DNA of 36,180 bases from Pelagibius sp. (GTDB lineage: Bacteria > Pseudomonadota > Alphaproteobacteria > Kiloniellales > Kiloniellaceae), in NCBI RefSeq assembly GCF_028281305.1, contig NZ_JANQKD010000014.1:1-36180 (forward strand), read 5' to 3'. The notes beneath the pieces are model-generated. The model searched no databases and was not told where the DNA came from. It worked only from the letters and a program-made list of their open reading frames with translations. How positions within the stretch are numbered: position 1 is the first letter of the stretch; each line of letters opens with the position of its first letter. This document shows, piece by piece, positions 1 through 8,759 of this stretch. Position numbers and translations under genes: made by a program.

Positions 1-41
1 GTCCTTCGATCCTTCATCCTCACTGCTATCCCCCCTCACGC

Positions 42-68
42 AAAAACGCGGCACGAAGGCCCGTGCCG
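42..68 (-). terminator. Predicted Rho-independent terminator after fecR
   Basis: Read on the minus strand, a perfect 7-bp stem (CGGCACG/CGTGCCG, arms at 62-68 and 49-55) with a 6-nt loop is followed by CGTTTTTGCG. This lies about 100 bp after the fecR stop and would end the fecI-fecR transcript. The T-run is short (five T), so it may be weak. Confidence 0.55.
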
Positions 69-80
69 GTCCCCTATTTG

Positions 81-97
81 CGAATGCGACGCATTCG
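81..97. promoter_or_regulatory. Perfect 17-bp palindrome downstream of fecR
   Basis: CGAATGCG-A-CGCATTCG is an exact palindrome with a single central base, between the fecR stop and its predicted terminator. It has the arm symmetry of a dimer binding site and vaguely resembles Fur-type sites (GAATGCG..), but the central ATnAT core is missing. It could instead be an RNA hairpin. Function unknown. Confidence 0.35.
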
Positions 98-170
98 TCT
101 TCTCAAAGTAAGGACGTGAAGGGGCCTTGGGATTTAAGGGCGCGGCGAAACTATTTTTGCGGCCGGGAGG

Positions 171-1196
171 TTATTGCGGCGGCGAGGGCCCTTCGACGGG
201 CTCGATCAGCAGAACAAAGGAGGTCATGGAAACGACCCGGGCTCCCTGGGTCGCCGCGGCAGCCTGCAGGGCTGAGACAGGGTTCCCGAGGTTGAAAACG
301 CCTGTGACCTCCGCCCTGGACAGCGCAGGATCACGGAGGATGATGAGCCCCCTGTGATAGCGGCCCAGCTGCTCGACCACGGCCGAAAGCGGCATGGAGT
401 CGGCGATCAGGAGGCCTTCCCGCCACGCGGCGACGTCGCCGGGAGCAATGCGGGAGCGGAAAACCCGTTCGTCGCCGGGCGAAAACACCGCCTTATCGCC
501 CGCCTTCAAGGCTGTGAGGGCCGTGGCGGCGCCTGGAGGGCCTGAACTGCCGGTGACGCGGACGTGGCCTGCCTTTACCGCGACAGATGCACCCTCCTCT
601 GCCATGGAGACCGCAAACGATGTTCCGGTGACGGTGACCTCCAAGTCCTCCGTCGCCACAATGAACGGCCGGCCCGGGTTTTCCGCCACGTCGAAAAAGG
701 CCTTGCCGGCGAGAAGCCGCACACGCCTTTGCTCCGCGCCATAGTCGACGGCCAGGGCGGTTTCCGCATCCAGATGCACCCTGCTGCCGTCCGTCAGAAC
801 GACAGGACGGACCTCCCCGACCCCTGTCACGTGGTCCGCCGTCAGATTCAGCAGGATTCCGGGGAACAGAAACACGGCAATCGCGGCCGCCAGTGCCGCG
901 GCGGCGGCAAAGCCGTAGCGGCGGCGCAGCGACGACACGCTGCGCGGGCAGGCCGGCGGTTCCGACGGCAGCGCGGCGGCAAGGCGCCAGACATGCTCGA
1001 CCCGGAGATAGGCCTGATCATGGCGCGGTGTCTGTCGGCGCCACGCGTTCAGGGCTTCTCGCAGCTTGCCGTCGTCCGGCGCGTCGGCAACGCGCATCAA
1101 CCACTCGAGGGCCTCTTCCTCGATCGGGTCCCGGTCCGAAACAGGCCCGGACGGGTCGCAATTGGGTGTATCGTGCGAAGGCGGCGGTACGGACAT
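171..1196 (-). CDS. FecR family anti-sigma/sensor protein
   Basis: A 341-residue inner-membrane regulator of the FecR type. In this family it receives a signal from a TonB-dependent outer-membrane receptor and controls the paired ECF sigma factor in the cytoplasm. The N-terminal cytoplasmic part (about 26-72) fits the DUF4880/FecR-N helical domain. One hydrophobic segment lies at about 95-118, followed by a periplasmic FecR domain (about 122-225, with DGSRVHLDAETALAVDY and GTSFAV) and a C-terminal STN/DUF4974-like segment (about 270-338). It starts 12 bp after the sigma gene stop, so the two are co-transcribed. The Shine-Dalgarno sequence is weak, which suggests coupling. No receptor gene is visible before the window edge, although one normally follows. 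The substrate (siderophore, haem or other) cannot be told from this gene. Confidence 0.93.
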   Translation of the reverse strand: MSVPPPSHDTPNCDPSGPVSDRDPIEEEALEWLMRVADAPDDGKLREALNAWRRQTPRHDQAYLRVEHVWRLAAALPSEPPACPRSVSSLRRRYGFAAAAALAAAIAVFLFPGILLNLTADHVTGVGEVRPVVLTDGSRVHLDAETALAVDYGAEQRRVRLLAGKAFFDVAENPGRPFIVATEDLEVTVTGTSFAVSMAEEGASVAVKAGHVRVTGSSGPPGAATALTALKAGDKAVFSPGDERVFRSRIAPGDVAAWREGLLIADSMPLSAVVEQLGRYHRGLIILRDPALSRAEVTGVFNLGNPVSALQAAAATQGARVVSMTSFVLLIEPVEGPSPPQ

Positions 1197-1208
1197 ATTG
1201 CGTGCCAG

Positions 1209-1736
1209 TCAGGTGCACTTGTCGAGGCGTGCAGCGCCGTGACGCACCGCATCTTTGACCAGTTGATGCGCGCGTACAACCGAAACCCCAAGGTGATCGG
1301 CGATCTCCTTGAGGCTGCGGCCTTCCAGACGGCGCATCACGAATGCAGTCCGGGTCCGTTCCGGCAGTTCCGCCAGGGCTTCGGACAAGACGCGCACCTG
1401 GTCCTTTTGCATCATGGCCTGTTCCGGTGTGGCGGTGCCGTCGGCAAGCCTTTCCAGATCATCGCTGTCGCCGGGCTTCATCGCCGCCTCGGGCCTGCGC
1501 AACCAGTCGAACGCCAGGTTACGGACAATCCGGTACAGATAGGAAACCGGATCGGCGATCGGCTGCGGCACGGTGGCATCCGTGAGGCCCTGCTGCTGCC
1601 GCTGACTGAAGCGAACGAAAGCCTCCTGAACCACGTCCTCAGCCCGCGCGCGGCACCCCAGGATCGGTGCCGCATAATCGATCAGAGCCGAGCGGTGGCG
1701 AAGGTAGACATCGAATTCTGGTGTACCGGGTGTCAC
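1209..1736 (-). CDS. ECF RNA polymerase sigma factor, FecI type
   Basis: A 175-residue ECF sigma factor. Region 2 covers about 10-80 (DVVQEAFVRF at 34-43, then SYLYRIVRNLAFDWLRR) and region 4 about 115-168 (LPERTRTAFVMRRLEG and the helix-turn-helix LKEIADHLGVSVVRAHQLV). Length and order are normal for the FecI family, which drives TonB-receptor genes when its FecR partner is signalled. The reading frame is open further upstream to a TTG at 1844, but that start and the following in-frame ATG lie inside the Fur-box palindrome, so I prefer the GTG at 1734-1736, which has an AGAGGGG upstream and gives the usual family length. It sits 12 bp before fecR. Expected control: repression by Fur with iron, activation on iron limitation. 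The family call is firm; the start is less so. Confidence 0.92.
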   Translation of the reverse strand: MTPGTPEFDVYLRHRSALIDYAAPILGCRARAEDVVQEAFVRFSQRQQQGLTDATVPQPIADPVSYLYRIVRNLAFDWLRRPEAAMKPGDSDDLERLADGTATPEQAMMQKDQVRVLSEALAELPERTRTAFVMRRLEGRSLKEIADHLGVSVVRAHQLVKDAVRHGAARLDKCT

Positions 1737-1827
1737 GGGAAGGGCCCCTCTGCCTCCCGGCGACAGGCAGGCTGGACTGCAACGCCTCAACGGAAGTCTG
1801 CCAGGAACGGAGAGGAGCTTAGCCTCC

Positions 1828-1844
1828 TTGAGAATCATTCTCAA
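1828..1844. promoter_or_regulatory. Fur box upstream of the fecI-type sigma gene
   Basis: TTGAGAAT-C-ATTCTCAA is a perfect 17-bp palindrome that closely matches the classic Fur box (GAGAATnATTCTC core). It lies 92 bp upstream of the preferred GTG start and 20 bp beyond the stop of the upstream pat gene on the same strand, the position expected for an operator of the fecI-fecR operon. An AAGGAGG directly follows on the minus strand but no start codon lies at the right distance. Confidence 0.8.
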
Positions 1845-1864
1845 GTAGCATTCAGGTGCGGCGC

Positions 1865-4609
1865 CTATGACCGCTGACTGTGCAACCTGGGCAGCGCCGG
1901 ATCCTCCAAGAGCTGAAGCCTGACCGCGACGGTACCCTCGCCCGCCGGCGTCGCCGCAAAGCCAAGCTTGCGGCAGAGCGCCAGCATGGCGGCATTCTCC
2001 GCCAGCACGGAGCCGCAGATCTCGCCGATCCCGCGTTCGCGGGCATAATCGAGGATCGCCTCCATCAGGACCGAGCCCACCCCCTGGCGTTTGATGTCGG
2101 AGCGCACCAGGACCGCAAACTCCGCGCGCCGGTTGTCCGGGTCGGCCGCCAGGCGCACCACGCCCAGCCCCTGGTGCCCTGAATCCTGCGAGGTGAAGGC
2201 GGCCAGGGCCATCTCACGGTCGTAGTCGAGCTGAGTCAGCCGCGCCAGCATGTCGTCGGAAAGGTCCTTGATGGTGGCGAAGAAACGCATGCGCACGTCT
2301 TCCGGATCCAACTGGCGGAAAGCATGGCGCAACCCGGCAGCATCGGTCGGCCGCAGCGGCCTGATGAAGATCTCGGTGCCGTCCGGCATCGCAACGGTCT
2401 GCTCGAGTTCGCGCGGATAGGGACGGATCGCCAGGCGTGCCGTCGGGGCTGCCAGGGGATCGCGGCGGGCGGCGATGCGCACTCTGGCATCCAGCGCGAT
2501 GACGCCCTCGGCGTCGGCCAGAAGGGGATTGACGTCGACCTCGGTGATCTCCGGCATGTCGCTGACGACCTGCGAAAGACGCACGAGACAGTCGGCGACC
2601 TCCTTGATCGCGGCCGGCGGGCGGTCGCGGTAGCCCTGCAGCAGCCGGTAGACGTTGGTCTCCGCCATCATCGCCTCGGCAAGCATGGGGTCGAGCGGCG
2701 GCAGGGCGAGGGCCTTGTCCGCGATCACCTCGACGGCGGTCCCGCCGTGACCGAAGAGCATCACCGGGCCGAACTGCGGATCGTCGACCACGCCCAGGAT
2801 CAGCTCCTCGGCCCGCGGGCGACGGCACATGGTCTGCACCGTGAAGCCTTCCAGCTTTGCATGCGGCGCGGCAGCGGCAATGCGCTGGAGCATCGCCTCG
2901 GCTGCGGCGGTCACCGCCGCCTCGCCCTCCAGATCCAGGGCGACACCGCCGAGGTCGCTCTTGTGGGTGAGGTCACGCGAGAGAATTTTCAGCGCCACCG
3001 GCCCGCCAAGCGCCGCGGCCGCCGCTCCGGCCTCAGCGGGACTGGCCACCACCTGGGTCGCCACCACCGGAATGCCGTAGGCCTGCATCAGGGCCTTGGC
3101 CTCGGCCTCGCTCAGCCACTCGCGGCCCTCCGCCAGCGCCGGCTCCAGGACCGCCCGCGCCGCGGCACGGTCCGGCTCCACCACGTCGCGCTCGGGATGG
3201 GGAACGCGCATCAGCAGCGCCTGGTTGCGGCGATAGTTCTCAAGATGCATGAAGCCCTGCACCGCCTGCTCAGGCGTCTCGTAGCTGGCGATGCCGTGGC
3301 GGGCAAAGAGCCGCCGGGCCTCCTCAACGGCCTGGTCGCCGACCCAGGCGGCGAGAACGGGTCGGTCCTTGGCAGCCGTGGCCCCCAGGGTTTCCACCAC
3401 CGCCTTGGCGGCCTCGGTGGCGGAGGCGACGGCGGTGGGGCAGTGCATCACCAAGGTGGCATCGGCCTCCCGTTCCTGCAGCAGCACCTCCAGCGCCGCC
3501 CGATAGCGTACGCCCGGGGCGTCGCCGATGATGTCGACCGGGTTGCCGCCACTCCAGGTGACCGGCAGGCAGGCGTCCAGCGCCGCCTTGGTCGAAGCGG
3601 AAAGCTCCGCCAGCTTGCCGCCGTGGTCGATCAGCGCGTCGGTCGCCAGAATGCCGAGGCCGCCGCCGTTGGTTAGGATCGCCAGGCGGGCACGGCCGTC
3701 CGGGTGCCGCCGCGCAACCGAGAGGCGGGACAGCGTCTCCGCCGCGTCGAAGAGTTCCTCCAGGCTGTAGACCCGCAGCATGCCGGCCCGCGCGAAGACG
3801 GCATTGTAGACCGCATCGGCGCCGGCCAGCGCGCCGGTATGGGAGGCCACGGCTTTCGCGCCCTCGGCATGGCGGCCGCCCTTGACGACGATCACCGGCT
3901 TGTTGCGGGCGGCGATGCGCGCGGCGGAGAGGAACTTGCGCGCATGGGCGACCGACTCGATGTACAGCAGGATGGCCCGGGTCTGCACATCCATGGCCAG
4001 GTAATCCAGCAGGTCGCCGAAGTCGACGTCAGCTTTGTCGCCCAGGGACACCACCTTCGAAAAGCCGATGCCGCGCGGCGTCGCCCAGTCCAGCATCGCC
4101 GTCACCATGGCGCCGGACTGGGTGACGAAGGCGAGGTTTCCGGGCAGCGGCGCGACATGGGAGAAACTGGCGTCGAGGCCGATGCCCGGGACCATCATTC
4201 CCAGGCAGTTGGGTCCGACAACCCGCAGCAGGTTCGGCTTGGCGGCGTCGAGGATGGCCTGGCGCCGCTCGGCACCCTGCCCGTCGCCGCCCTCGCCGAA
4301 GCCGGCGGTGATGACGACGGCCGCGCGGGTGCCGCGCTTGCCGAAAGCCGCGATAAGCTCCGCCACGCTGTCCGGCGGTGTGGCGATCACGGCCAGGTCC
4401 GGAGTCTGCGGCAACGCCTCCACGGAGGGATAGGCAAGCACCCCTTCGATCGCCTCGTGCCGCGGATGCACCGGCATGATGGGACCCTGGAAGCCTCCGT
4501 TGAAGAGGTTGCGGGCCAGCACGGAACCCAGGGAGCCCGGACGCCGGCTGGCGCCCACCACGGCGATCGACTTGGGCTCGAAAAGCGCATCCAGATTGCG
4601 AATGGTCAC
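1865..4609 (-). CDS. Bifunctional acyl-CoA synthetase (NDP-forming)/GNAT acetyltransferase, Pat type
   Basis: A 914-residue fusion. The N-terminal half is the CoA-binding and ligase part of ADP-forming acyl-CoA synthetases (about 1-470), with FEPKSIAVVGAS near the start, VGPNCLGM at about 131 and SHTGALAG with the family His at 257. An ATP-grasp domain follows at about 490-720 (GPVALKI, VNPLL). The C-terminal 165 residues are a GNAT acetyltransferase (AEFAVLV, RQGVGSVLMEA, NAAMLALCRKLGF). This layout is that of Pat/YfiQ protein lysine acetyltransferases, which acetylate acyl-CoA synthetases and other targets using acetyl-CoA; in true Pat proteins the ligase half is often a regulatory relic. 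Start is GTG at 4607-4609, which places TIRNLDALFEP at the canonical N-terminus. Whether the ligase half is catalytic cannot be decided here. The next gene upstream on the strand is a macro-domain deacetylase, about 255 bp away. Confidence 0.9.
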   Translation of the reverse strand: MTIRNLDALFEPKSIAVVGASRRPGSLGSVLARNLFNGGFQGPIMPVHPRHEAIEGVLAYPSVEALPQTPDLAVIATPPDSVAELIAAFGKRGTRAAVVITAGFGEGGDGQGAERRQAILDAAKPNLLRVVGPNCLGMMVPGIGLDASFSHVAPLPGNLAFVTQSGAMVTAMLDWATPRGIGFSKVVSLGDKADVDFGDLLDYLAMDVQTRAILLYIESVAHARKFLSAARIAARNKPVIVVKGGRHAEGAKAVASHTGALAGADAVYNAVFARAGMLRVYSLEELFDAAETLSRLSVARRHPDGRARLAILTNGGGLGILATDALIDHGGKLAELSASTKAALDACLPVTWSGGNPVDIIGDAPGVRYRAALEVLLQEREADATLVMHCPTAVASATEAAKAVVETLGATAAKDRPVLAAWVGDQAVEEARRLFARHGIASYETPEQAVQGFMHLENYRRNQALLMRVPHPERDVVEPDRAAARAVLEPALAEGREWLSEAEAKALMQAYGIPVVATQVVASPAEAGAAAAALGGPVALKILSRDLTHKSDLGGVALDLEGEAAVTAAAEAMLQRIAAAAPHAKLEGFTVQTMCRRPRAEELILGVVDDPQFGPVMLFGHGGTAVEVIADKALALPPLDPMLAEAMMAETNVYRLLQGYRDRPPAAIKEVADCLVRLSQVVSDMPEITEVDVNPLLADAEGVIALDARVRIAARRDPLAAPTARLAIRPYPRELEQTVAMPDGTEIFIRPLRPTDAAGLRHAFRQLDPEDVRMRFFATIKDLSDDMLARLTQLDYDREMALAAFTSQDSGHQGLGVVRLAADPDNRRAEFAVLVRSDIKRQGVGSVLMEAILDYARERGIGEICGSVLAENAAMLALCRKLGFAATPAGEGTVAVRLQLLEDPALPRLHSQRS

Positions 4610-4864
4610 GTCGCGTCAACCTGCCTTTTTTTGTTTGAAAACAAAGCTTTCCGTCGGCCCTCAGACTAGCACGCCCAGATGACGGAACGATGATGTGGAT
4701 CAGCCGAGGCGCCAGCAGAGCCAGCCCTGCGGCTGCGCCAATGGTCCCGGCGCCTTCAGGCTTTCCAGTGGAACCGTTCAAGCAACCATGTAAGCAGCCG
4801 CCCGCCGATTTTCATCGACGCAGCCGGCGCTTTCACCCGCGATGACTGCAGCAGACGTCCGGCG

Positions 4865-5416
4865 TCAGCCGTGCCGGCCCAACACGCGGCGGTAGGTGGC
4901 TTCGGCCTCCGCACCGAAGACGGAGAAGACCACCAGCTCGACCCCGTCCTCCTCGGCCAGAAAGGCGCGTACGGTCTCGACGGCAATCTCCGTCGCGCGC
5001 TCCAGCGGGAAACCGTAGACGCCGGTGGAGATGGCCGGAAAGGCGAGGGAGCGCGCACCGATCTGCTTGGCAATCTTGAGCGCGGTGCGATAGCAGGAGG
5101 CGAGCAGGGCCTCCTCGTTCTCTCCGCCCCCGCGCCAGACCGGGCCGACGGTATGGATGACGTACTGTGCCTTTAGATCAAAGCCGTCGGTGTGCACTGA
5201 CTGACCGGTCTCGCAGCCGCCGATGGCGGCACAGGCCTCGCGCAGGTTCCTGCCCGCGGCGCGGTGGATCGCCCCGCAGACGCCGCCGCCCGGTTGCAGC
5301 CGGGAATTGGCTGCGTTGACGATGGCATCCACATCCAGGCGGGTAATATCGCCGGGCCGGATCTCGATGCGCCGATCGACCTTGGCGTCAGGTGTTTCCT
5401 TGCGGGCTTTGTTCAC
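4865..5416 (-). CDS. Macro-domain protein, O-acetyl-ADP-ribose deacetylase type
   Basis: A 183-residue single macro domain of the YmdB/MacroD type, which hydrolyses O-acetyl-ADP-ribose (a sirtuin product) and can remove mono-ADP-ribose from proteins. Visible motifs are GDITRLDVDAIVNAAN (22-37, with the catalytic Asn/Asp region), GGGVCGAIHRAAG (43-55), YVIHTVGPVW (85-94) and AISTGVYGFPLE (128-139). The start is GTG at 5414-5416 with GAAGGG upstream. It overlaps the ampG stop by 29 bp, so it is probably the last gene of the typA-ampG operon. The short N-terminal extension before RRIEIRPGDI is unremarkable. Confidence 0.92.
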   Translation of the reverse strand: MNKARKETPDAKVDRRIEIRPGDITRLDVDAIVNAANSRLQPGGGVCGAIHRAAGRNLREACAAIGGCETGQSVHTDGFDLKAQYVIHTVGPVWRGGGENEEALLASCYRTALKIAKQIGARSLAFPAISTGVYGFPLERATEIAVETVRAFLAEEDGVELVVFSVFGAEAEATYRRVLGRHG

Positions 5417-6836
5417 GGGCCGGCCCTTCCGCAGTGCTCAGGGCGGCGTCCTGACGCCGCTGATGATTCATAAGATAGAGCACCAGAAGGATCGCCGGAA
5501 TACCGAGGAGAGAAGCGTAAACGAAAAAGAAGACATAGCCTTCGGCGTCGACGATCACGCCCGAGAAGCCTGCAACGAACTTGCCGAAAAGCGTGAACAG
5601 TGATGAAAAGAGTGCGTACTGTGTTGCCGTATAGTGCCGGTTGGTCAGACTGGAAAGATAGGCAATGAAGGCCGTGCCGGCGATGCCTGCCGACAGGTTG
5701 TCCGCCGATATGGTTCCGGCAAGCAGCCAGATGTCCTTGCCATGGATCGCCAGATAGGCAAAGAGCAGGTTCGTGCTCGCCACCAGGATCGCGCCGAGCA
5801 AGAGGACGCGCATGATGCCATAGCGCGCAACCAAGACTCCGCCCAGCATGACGCCGACGATGCTGACGAAGATCCCGAAGGTCTTGCTCACGTTCGCAAT
5901 ATCGAGCTTGCTGAACCCGAGATCGTCATAAAAGACGTTGGCCATCACGCCCATGGTGATGTCGCTCAGCCGATAGACGGAGATGAAAACCAAGATCACC
6001 AAAGCGAACTTGCCGTTGCGCCGGAAGAACTCGCCGAAGGGACAACCGACCGCACCGTAGAACCAGCCAAGCACGCGCCGCTGCCGAAGGGAGAGATGAT
6101 CGCGTGCTGCCATGAAGGCAACCACGTGATCTTCTTCGAGGATAGTTCCTGCCGGACGGGTCGACTCCGGTTCGCGGATGACCAGCACCGTGACAATGCC
6201 AATCAGCATGAGGGCGGCCATGACCAGGTAGGCAGTTTGCCAAGGCCAGAATTCGGCGATGTAGAGGGCGCCTGCGCCTGCCGCGAGCAACCCGATGCGA
6301 TAGCCGAGCTGGTAGGTTGCGGCCATGCCGCCTTGCAGATCGTCGGGCGCCGCCTCGATCCGGTAAGCATCGATGGCGACATCCTGAGTCGCCGACCAAA
6401 ACGCAATCCACAATGCAGCCAGCGCAACAGCGACGATCCAGAAGCGGTCAGGGGCGACCATCTCGACATCGCCATCCACCATGGACACCACCATGACGGC
6501 CTGCAGATTGATGATCGCAATTGCAAGCAGCCCGGTGACAATCCCCAACTGGCCTATCAGCATCCAACTGCGGCGCTTTCCCAGGACTGCGGTCAGCCAG
6601 GGCAGAGGAATGTGATCGACGACCGGCGCCCAAAGCACCTTGATCGAGAAGGTAATGCCGACCCAGGCAAAGAAACCAACGGCGGTGCGCGTTACCTCGG
6701 CATCACGCAGCCAGAGAGAGAGTGTCGAGAACAGAAGCAGGAACGGCAGGCCGGCGGAAAAGCCGAGGAAGAGCATGCCGATAACGCGCGGATGAAGGTA
6801 GACCGCGAAGGCCTCGCTCCAGGAACGGCGCGCCAT
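5388..6836 (-). CDS. ampG: AmpG-family muropeptide MFS transporter
   Basis: An inner-membrane major facilitator (482 residues from the chosen start) with about 12-14 hydrophobic segments. Known members import GlcNAc-anhydro-muropeptides for cell-wall recycling and influence beta-lactamase induction. The N-terminal signature LHPRVIGMLFLGFSAGLPF and the segment FWSATQDVAIDAYRIE are typical of AmpG. The frame is open to an ATG at 6899 that overlaps typA by 41 bp. I chose the ATG at 6834-6836 because it follows AAGGG, begins 22 bases after the typA stop, and gives the usual AmpG N-terminus (MARRSWSEAFAVYL). Its 3' end overlaps the macro-domain gene. No amidase or ampD-like gene is in the window. 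Confidence 0.9.
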   Translation of the reverse strand: MARRSWSEAFAVYLHPRVIGMLFLGFSAGLPFLLLFSTLSLWLRDAEVTRTAVGFFAWVGITFSIKVLWAPVVDHIPLPWLTAVLGKRRSWMLIGQLGIVTGLLAIAIINLQAVMVVSMVDGDVEMVAPDRFWIVAVALAALWIAFWSATQDVAIDAYRIEAAPDDLQGGMAATYQLGYRIGLLAAGAGALYIAEFWPWQTAYLVMAALMLIGIVTVLVIREPESTRPAGTILEEDHVVAFMAARDHLSLRQRRVLGWFYGAVGCPFGEFFRRNGKFALVILVFISVYRLSDITMGVMANVFYDDLGFSKLDIANVSKTFGIFVSIVGVMLGGVLVARYGIMRVLLLGAILVASTNLLFAYLAIHGKDIWLLAGTISADNLSAGIAGTAFIAYLSSLTNRHYTATQYALFSSLFTLFGKFVAGFSGVIVDAEGYVFFFVYASLLGIPAILLVLYLMNHQRRQDAALSTAEGPAREQSPQGNT

Positions 6837-6858
6837 CGCGCCCTTGGTTGCGGCCCGC

Positions 6859-8697
6859 TCAGACGGCATCCTTGATCCGGCTTTGTTTCTTGCGCGCATG
6901 CGGGTCGAGCAGGCGCTTACGCAGGCGGATCGACCTGGGCGTCACCTCCACGAGCTCGTCGTCGGCAATGTAGGCCAGCGCCTCTTCAAGCGCCATGACG
7001 CGCGGCGGCGTCAGCCGCACCGCCTCGTCCTTGCCGGAGGCGCGGATGTTGGTGAGCTGCTTGGCCTTCATCGGGTTGACTTCCAGGTCGTTGCCGCGGC
7101 TGTGTTCGCCGATCACCATGCCTTCATAGACCGGTTTGTTCGGTTCGACAAAGATCTCGCCGCGCTCCTCCAGGTTCCACAGCGCATAGGCCACCGCCTT
7201 GCCGTTGCCGTTGGAGATCAGCACGCCGTTGCGGCGGCCCTGGATCGGCCCCTTGTAGGGGGCGTAGCTGTGGAACACGCGGTGCATGATGCCGGTACCG
7301 CGGGTGTCGGTGAGAAACTCGCCGTGGTAGCCGATGAGGCCGCGGGCCGGCGCCAGGAAGGTGACCCGCGTCTTGCCGCCGCCCGAGGGGCGCATGTCGG
7401 TCATCTCGGCCTTGCGCTGACCCATCTTCTCGACCACGACGCCGGCGTAGTCGTCGTCGACGTCGACCTGCACCTCTTCGATGGGCTCCATGCGCTGGCC
7501 GCTCTCGGGGTCGCTGCGGAACAGCACCCGGGGACGGGAGATGGAAAGCTCGAAGCCCTCGCGGCGCATGGTCTCGATCAGCACGCCGAGCTGCAGCTCG
7601 CCGCGGCCAGCCACCTCGAAGGCGTCCTTATCCTCGGTCTCGGTAATGCGGATGGCGACGTTGCCTTCGGCCTCGCGGTCCAGGCGGTCGCGGATCATGC
7701 GCGAGGTGACCTTGTCGCCCTCCTGCCCCGCCAGCGGGGAGTCGTTCACCGAAAAGGTCATGGCGAGTGTCGGCGGGTCGATGGGCTGAGCGGCCAGGGC
7801 GGCCTCCGCCTCCGGCGCGCAGATGGTGTCGGCCACCGTCGCATCGCTGAGGCCCGCCACGGCGACGATGTCGCCGGCTGCGGCCTCCTCGATGGGTTCG
7901 CGCTTCAGCCCGCGGAAGGACAGCAGCTTGGTCAGCCGCCCGCCGGTCAGCGTCGTGCCGTCACGGCGCAGCACCTTGACCGGCATGTTCAGCTTGGCCG
8001 TGCCGCTGTGGATGCGGCCGGTCAGGATGCGGCCCAGGAAGTTGTCCGCCTCCAGCGTCGTCGCCAGCATGGCAAAGGGACCTTCAGCGGCGGCTTCCGG
8101 CGCCGGCACGTGGTCGACGATGAGGTCGAAGAGGCTGTGCAGGTCCTTGCGCTCGTCGTCCAGGTCGGCAACCGACCAGCCCTGCTTGGCGGAAGCGAAG
8201 AGGGTCGGGAAGTCGAGCTGTTCGTCACTGGCCTCCAGGGCCACGAAGAGGTCGAAGACCTGGTCGTGCACCCAGTGCGGTCGCGCGTCGGGCTTGTCGG
8301 CCTTGTTGACCACCACGATGGGCTTCAGGCCGCGGGCCAGCGCCTTGGCGGTGACGAACTTGGTCTGCGGCATCGGCCCTTCGGCCGCGTCCACCAGCAG
8401 CAGCACGCCGTCGACCATGGAGAGGATGCGCTCCACTTCGCCGCCGAAGTCGGCGTGGCCCGGCGTGTCGACGATGTTGATCTTGGTGTCGTTCCAGGTC
8501 ACCGCCGTGCACTTGGCGAGGATGGTGATGCCGCGCTCGCGCTCCAGGTCGTTGGAGTCCATGGCGCGCTCGGCCACCTGCTGGTTGCTGCGGTAGGTGC
8601 CCGACTGCTTCAGGAGCTCGTCCACCAGCGTCGTCTTGCCGTGATCGACGTGGGCGATGATCGCGATGTTGCGGATGTCTTTGGCTTGAACCGTCAT
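6859..8697 (-). CDS. typA: Translational GTPase TypA/BipA
   Basis: A 612-residue ribosome-binding GTPase of the EF-G/LepA superfamily, involved in late 50S assembly and in growth under stress and cold. G1 is AHVDHGKT (15-22), G2 ERGITI (54-59), G3 DTPGH (77-81) and G4 NKAD (131-134). Domains II, III and V follow, and the TypA-specific C-terminal domain contains [19 protein letters not shown] and [11 protein letters not shown]. Full length. The gene lies 62 bp downstream of the adenosine kinase and upstream of ampG on the same strand. Its start overlaps, as ATGA, the stop of a six-codon upstream ORF whose first five residues are identical (see 8694-8714). Confidence 0.97.
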   Translation of the reverse strand: MTVQAKDIRNIAIIAHVDHGKTTLVDELLKQSGTYRSNQQVAERAMDSNDLERERGITILAKCTAVTWNDTKINIVDTPGHADFGGEVERILSMVDGVLLLVDAAEGPMPQTKFVTAKALARGLKPIVVVNKADKPDARPHWVHDQVFDLFVALEASDEQLDFPTLFASAKQGWSVADLDDERKDLHSLFDLIVDHVPAPEAAAEGPFAMLATTLEADNFLGRILTGRIHSGTAKLNMPVKVLRRDGTTLTGGRLTKLLSFRGLKREPIEEAAAGDIVAVAGLSDATVADTICAPEAEAALAAQPIDPPTLAMTFSVNDSPLAGQEGDKVTSRMIRDRLDREAEGNVAIRITETEDKDAFEVAGRGELQLGVLIETMRREGFELSISRPRVLFRSDPESGQRMEPIEEVQVDVDDDYAGVVVEKMGQRKAEMTDMRPSGGGKTRVTFLAPARGLIGYHGEFLTDTRGTGIMHRVFHSYAPYKGPIQGRRNGVLISNGNGKAVAYALWNLEERGEIFVEPNKPVYEGMVIGEHSRGNDLEVNPMKAKQLTNIRASGKDEAVRLTPPRVMALEEALAYIADDELVEVTPRSIRLRKRLLDPHARKKQSRIKDAV

Positions 8698-8714
8698 GGA
8701 GCCTGCACCGTCAT
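8694..8714 (-). promoter_or_regulatory. Six-codon upstream ORF coupled to typA
   Basis: On the minus strand ATG ACG GTG CAG GCT CCA TGA encodes MTVQAP and stops in an ATGA overlap with the typA start, which itself reads MTVQAK. The ORF has an AGGGA 4-5 nt upstream, better than the AGG before typA. The segment looks like a 17-bp-spaced partial duplication of the typA start. It could be a translational-coupling leader, a relic, or simply an alternative initiation site without effect. Confidence 0.35.
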
Positions 8715-8759
8715 GGTCCCTATCAATGCCCTGCTGTCACTGTCCTGCTGGAAAGGCCG

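Noticed and set aside
2324..3676. 450-residue open frame opposite pat
   Set aside because: Shadow of the Pat-type gene; no motif and no ribosome-binding site.
4627..4645. AT-rich TTTGTTT-GA-AAACAAA hairpin upstream of pat
   Set aside because: Imperfect, short and weak; no Fur or Irr core. Probably chance in the leader.
5634..6875. 413-residue frame opposite ampG
   Set aside because: Charged, repetitive antisense translation of a membrane protein gene; not coding.
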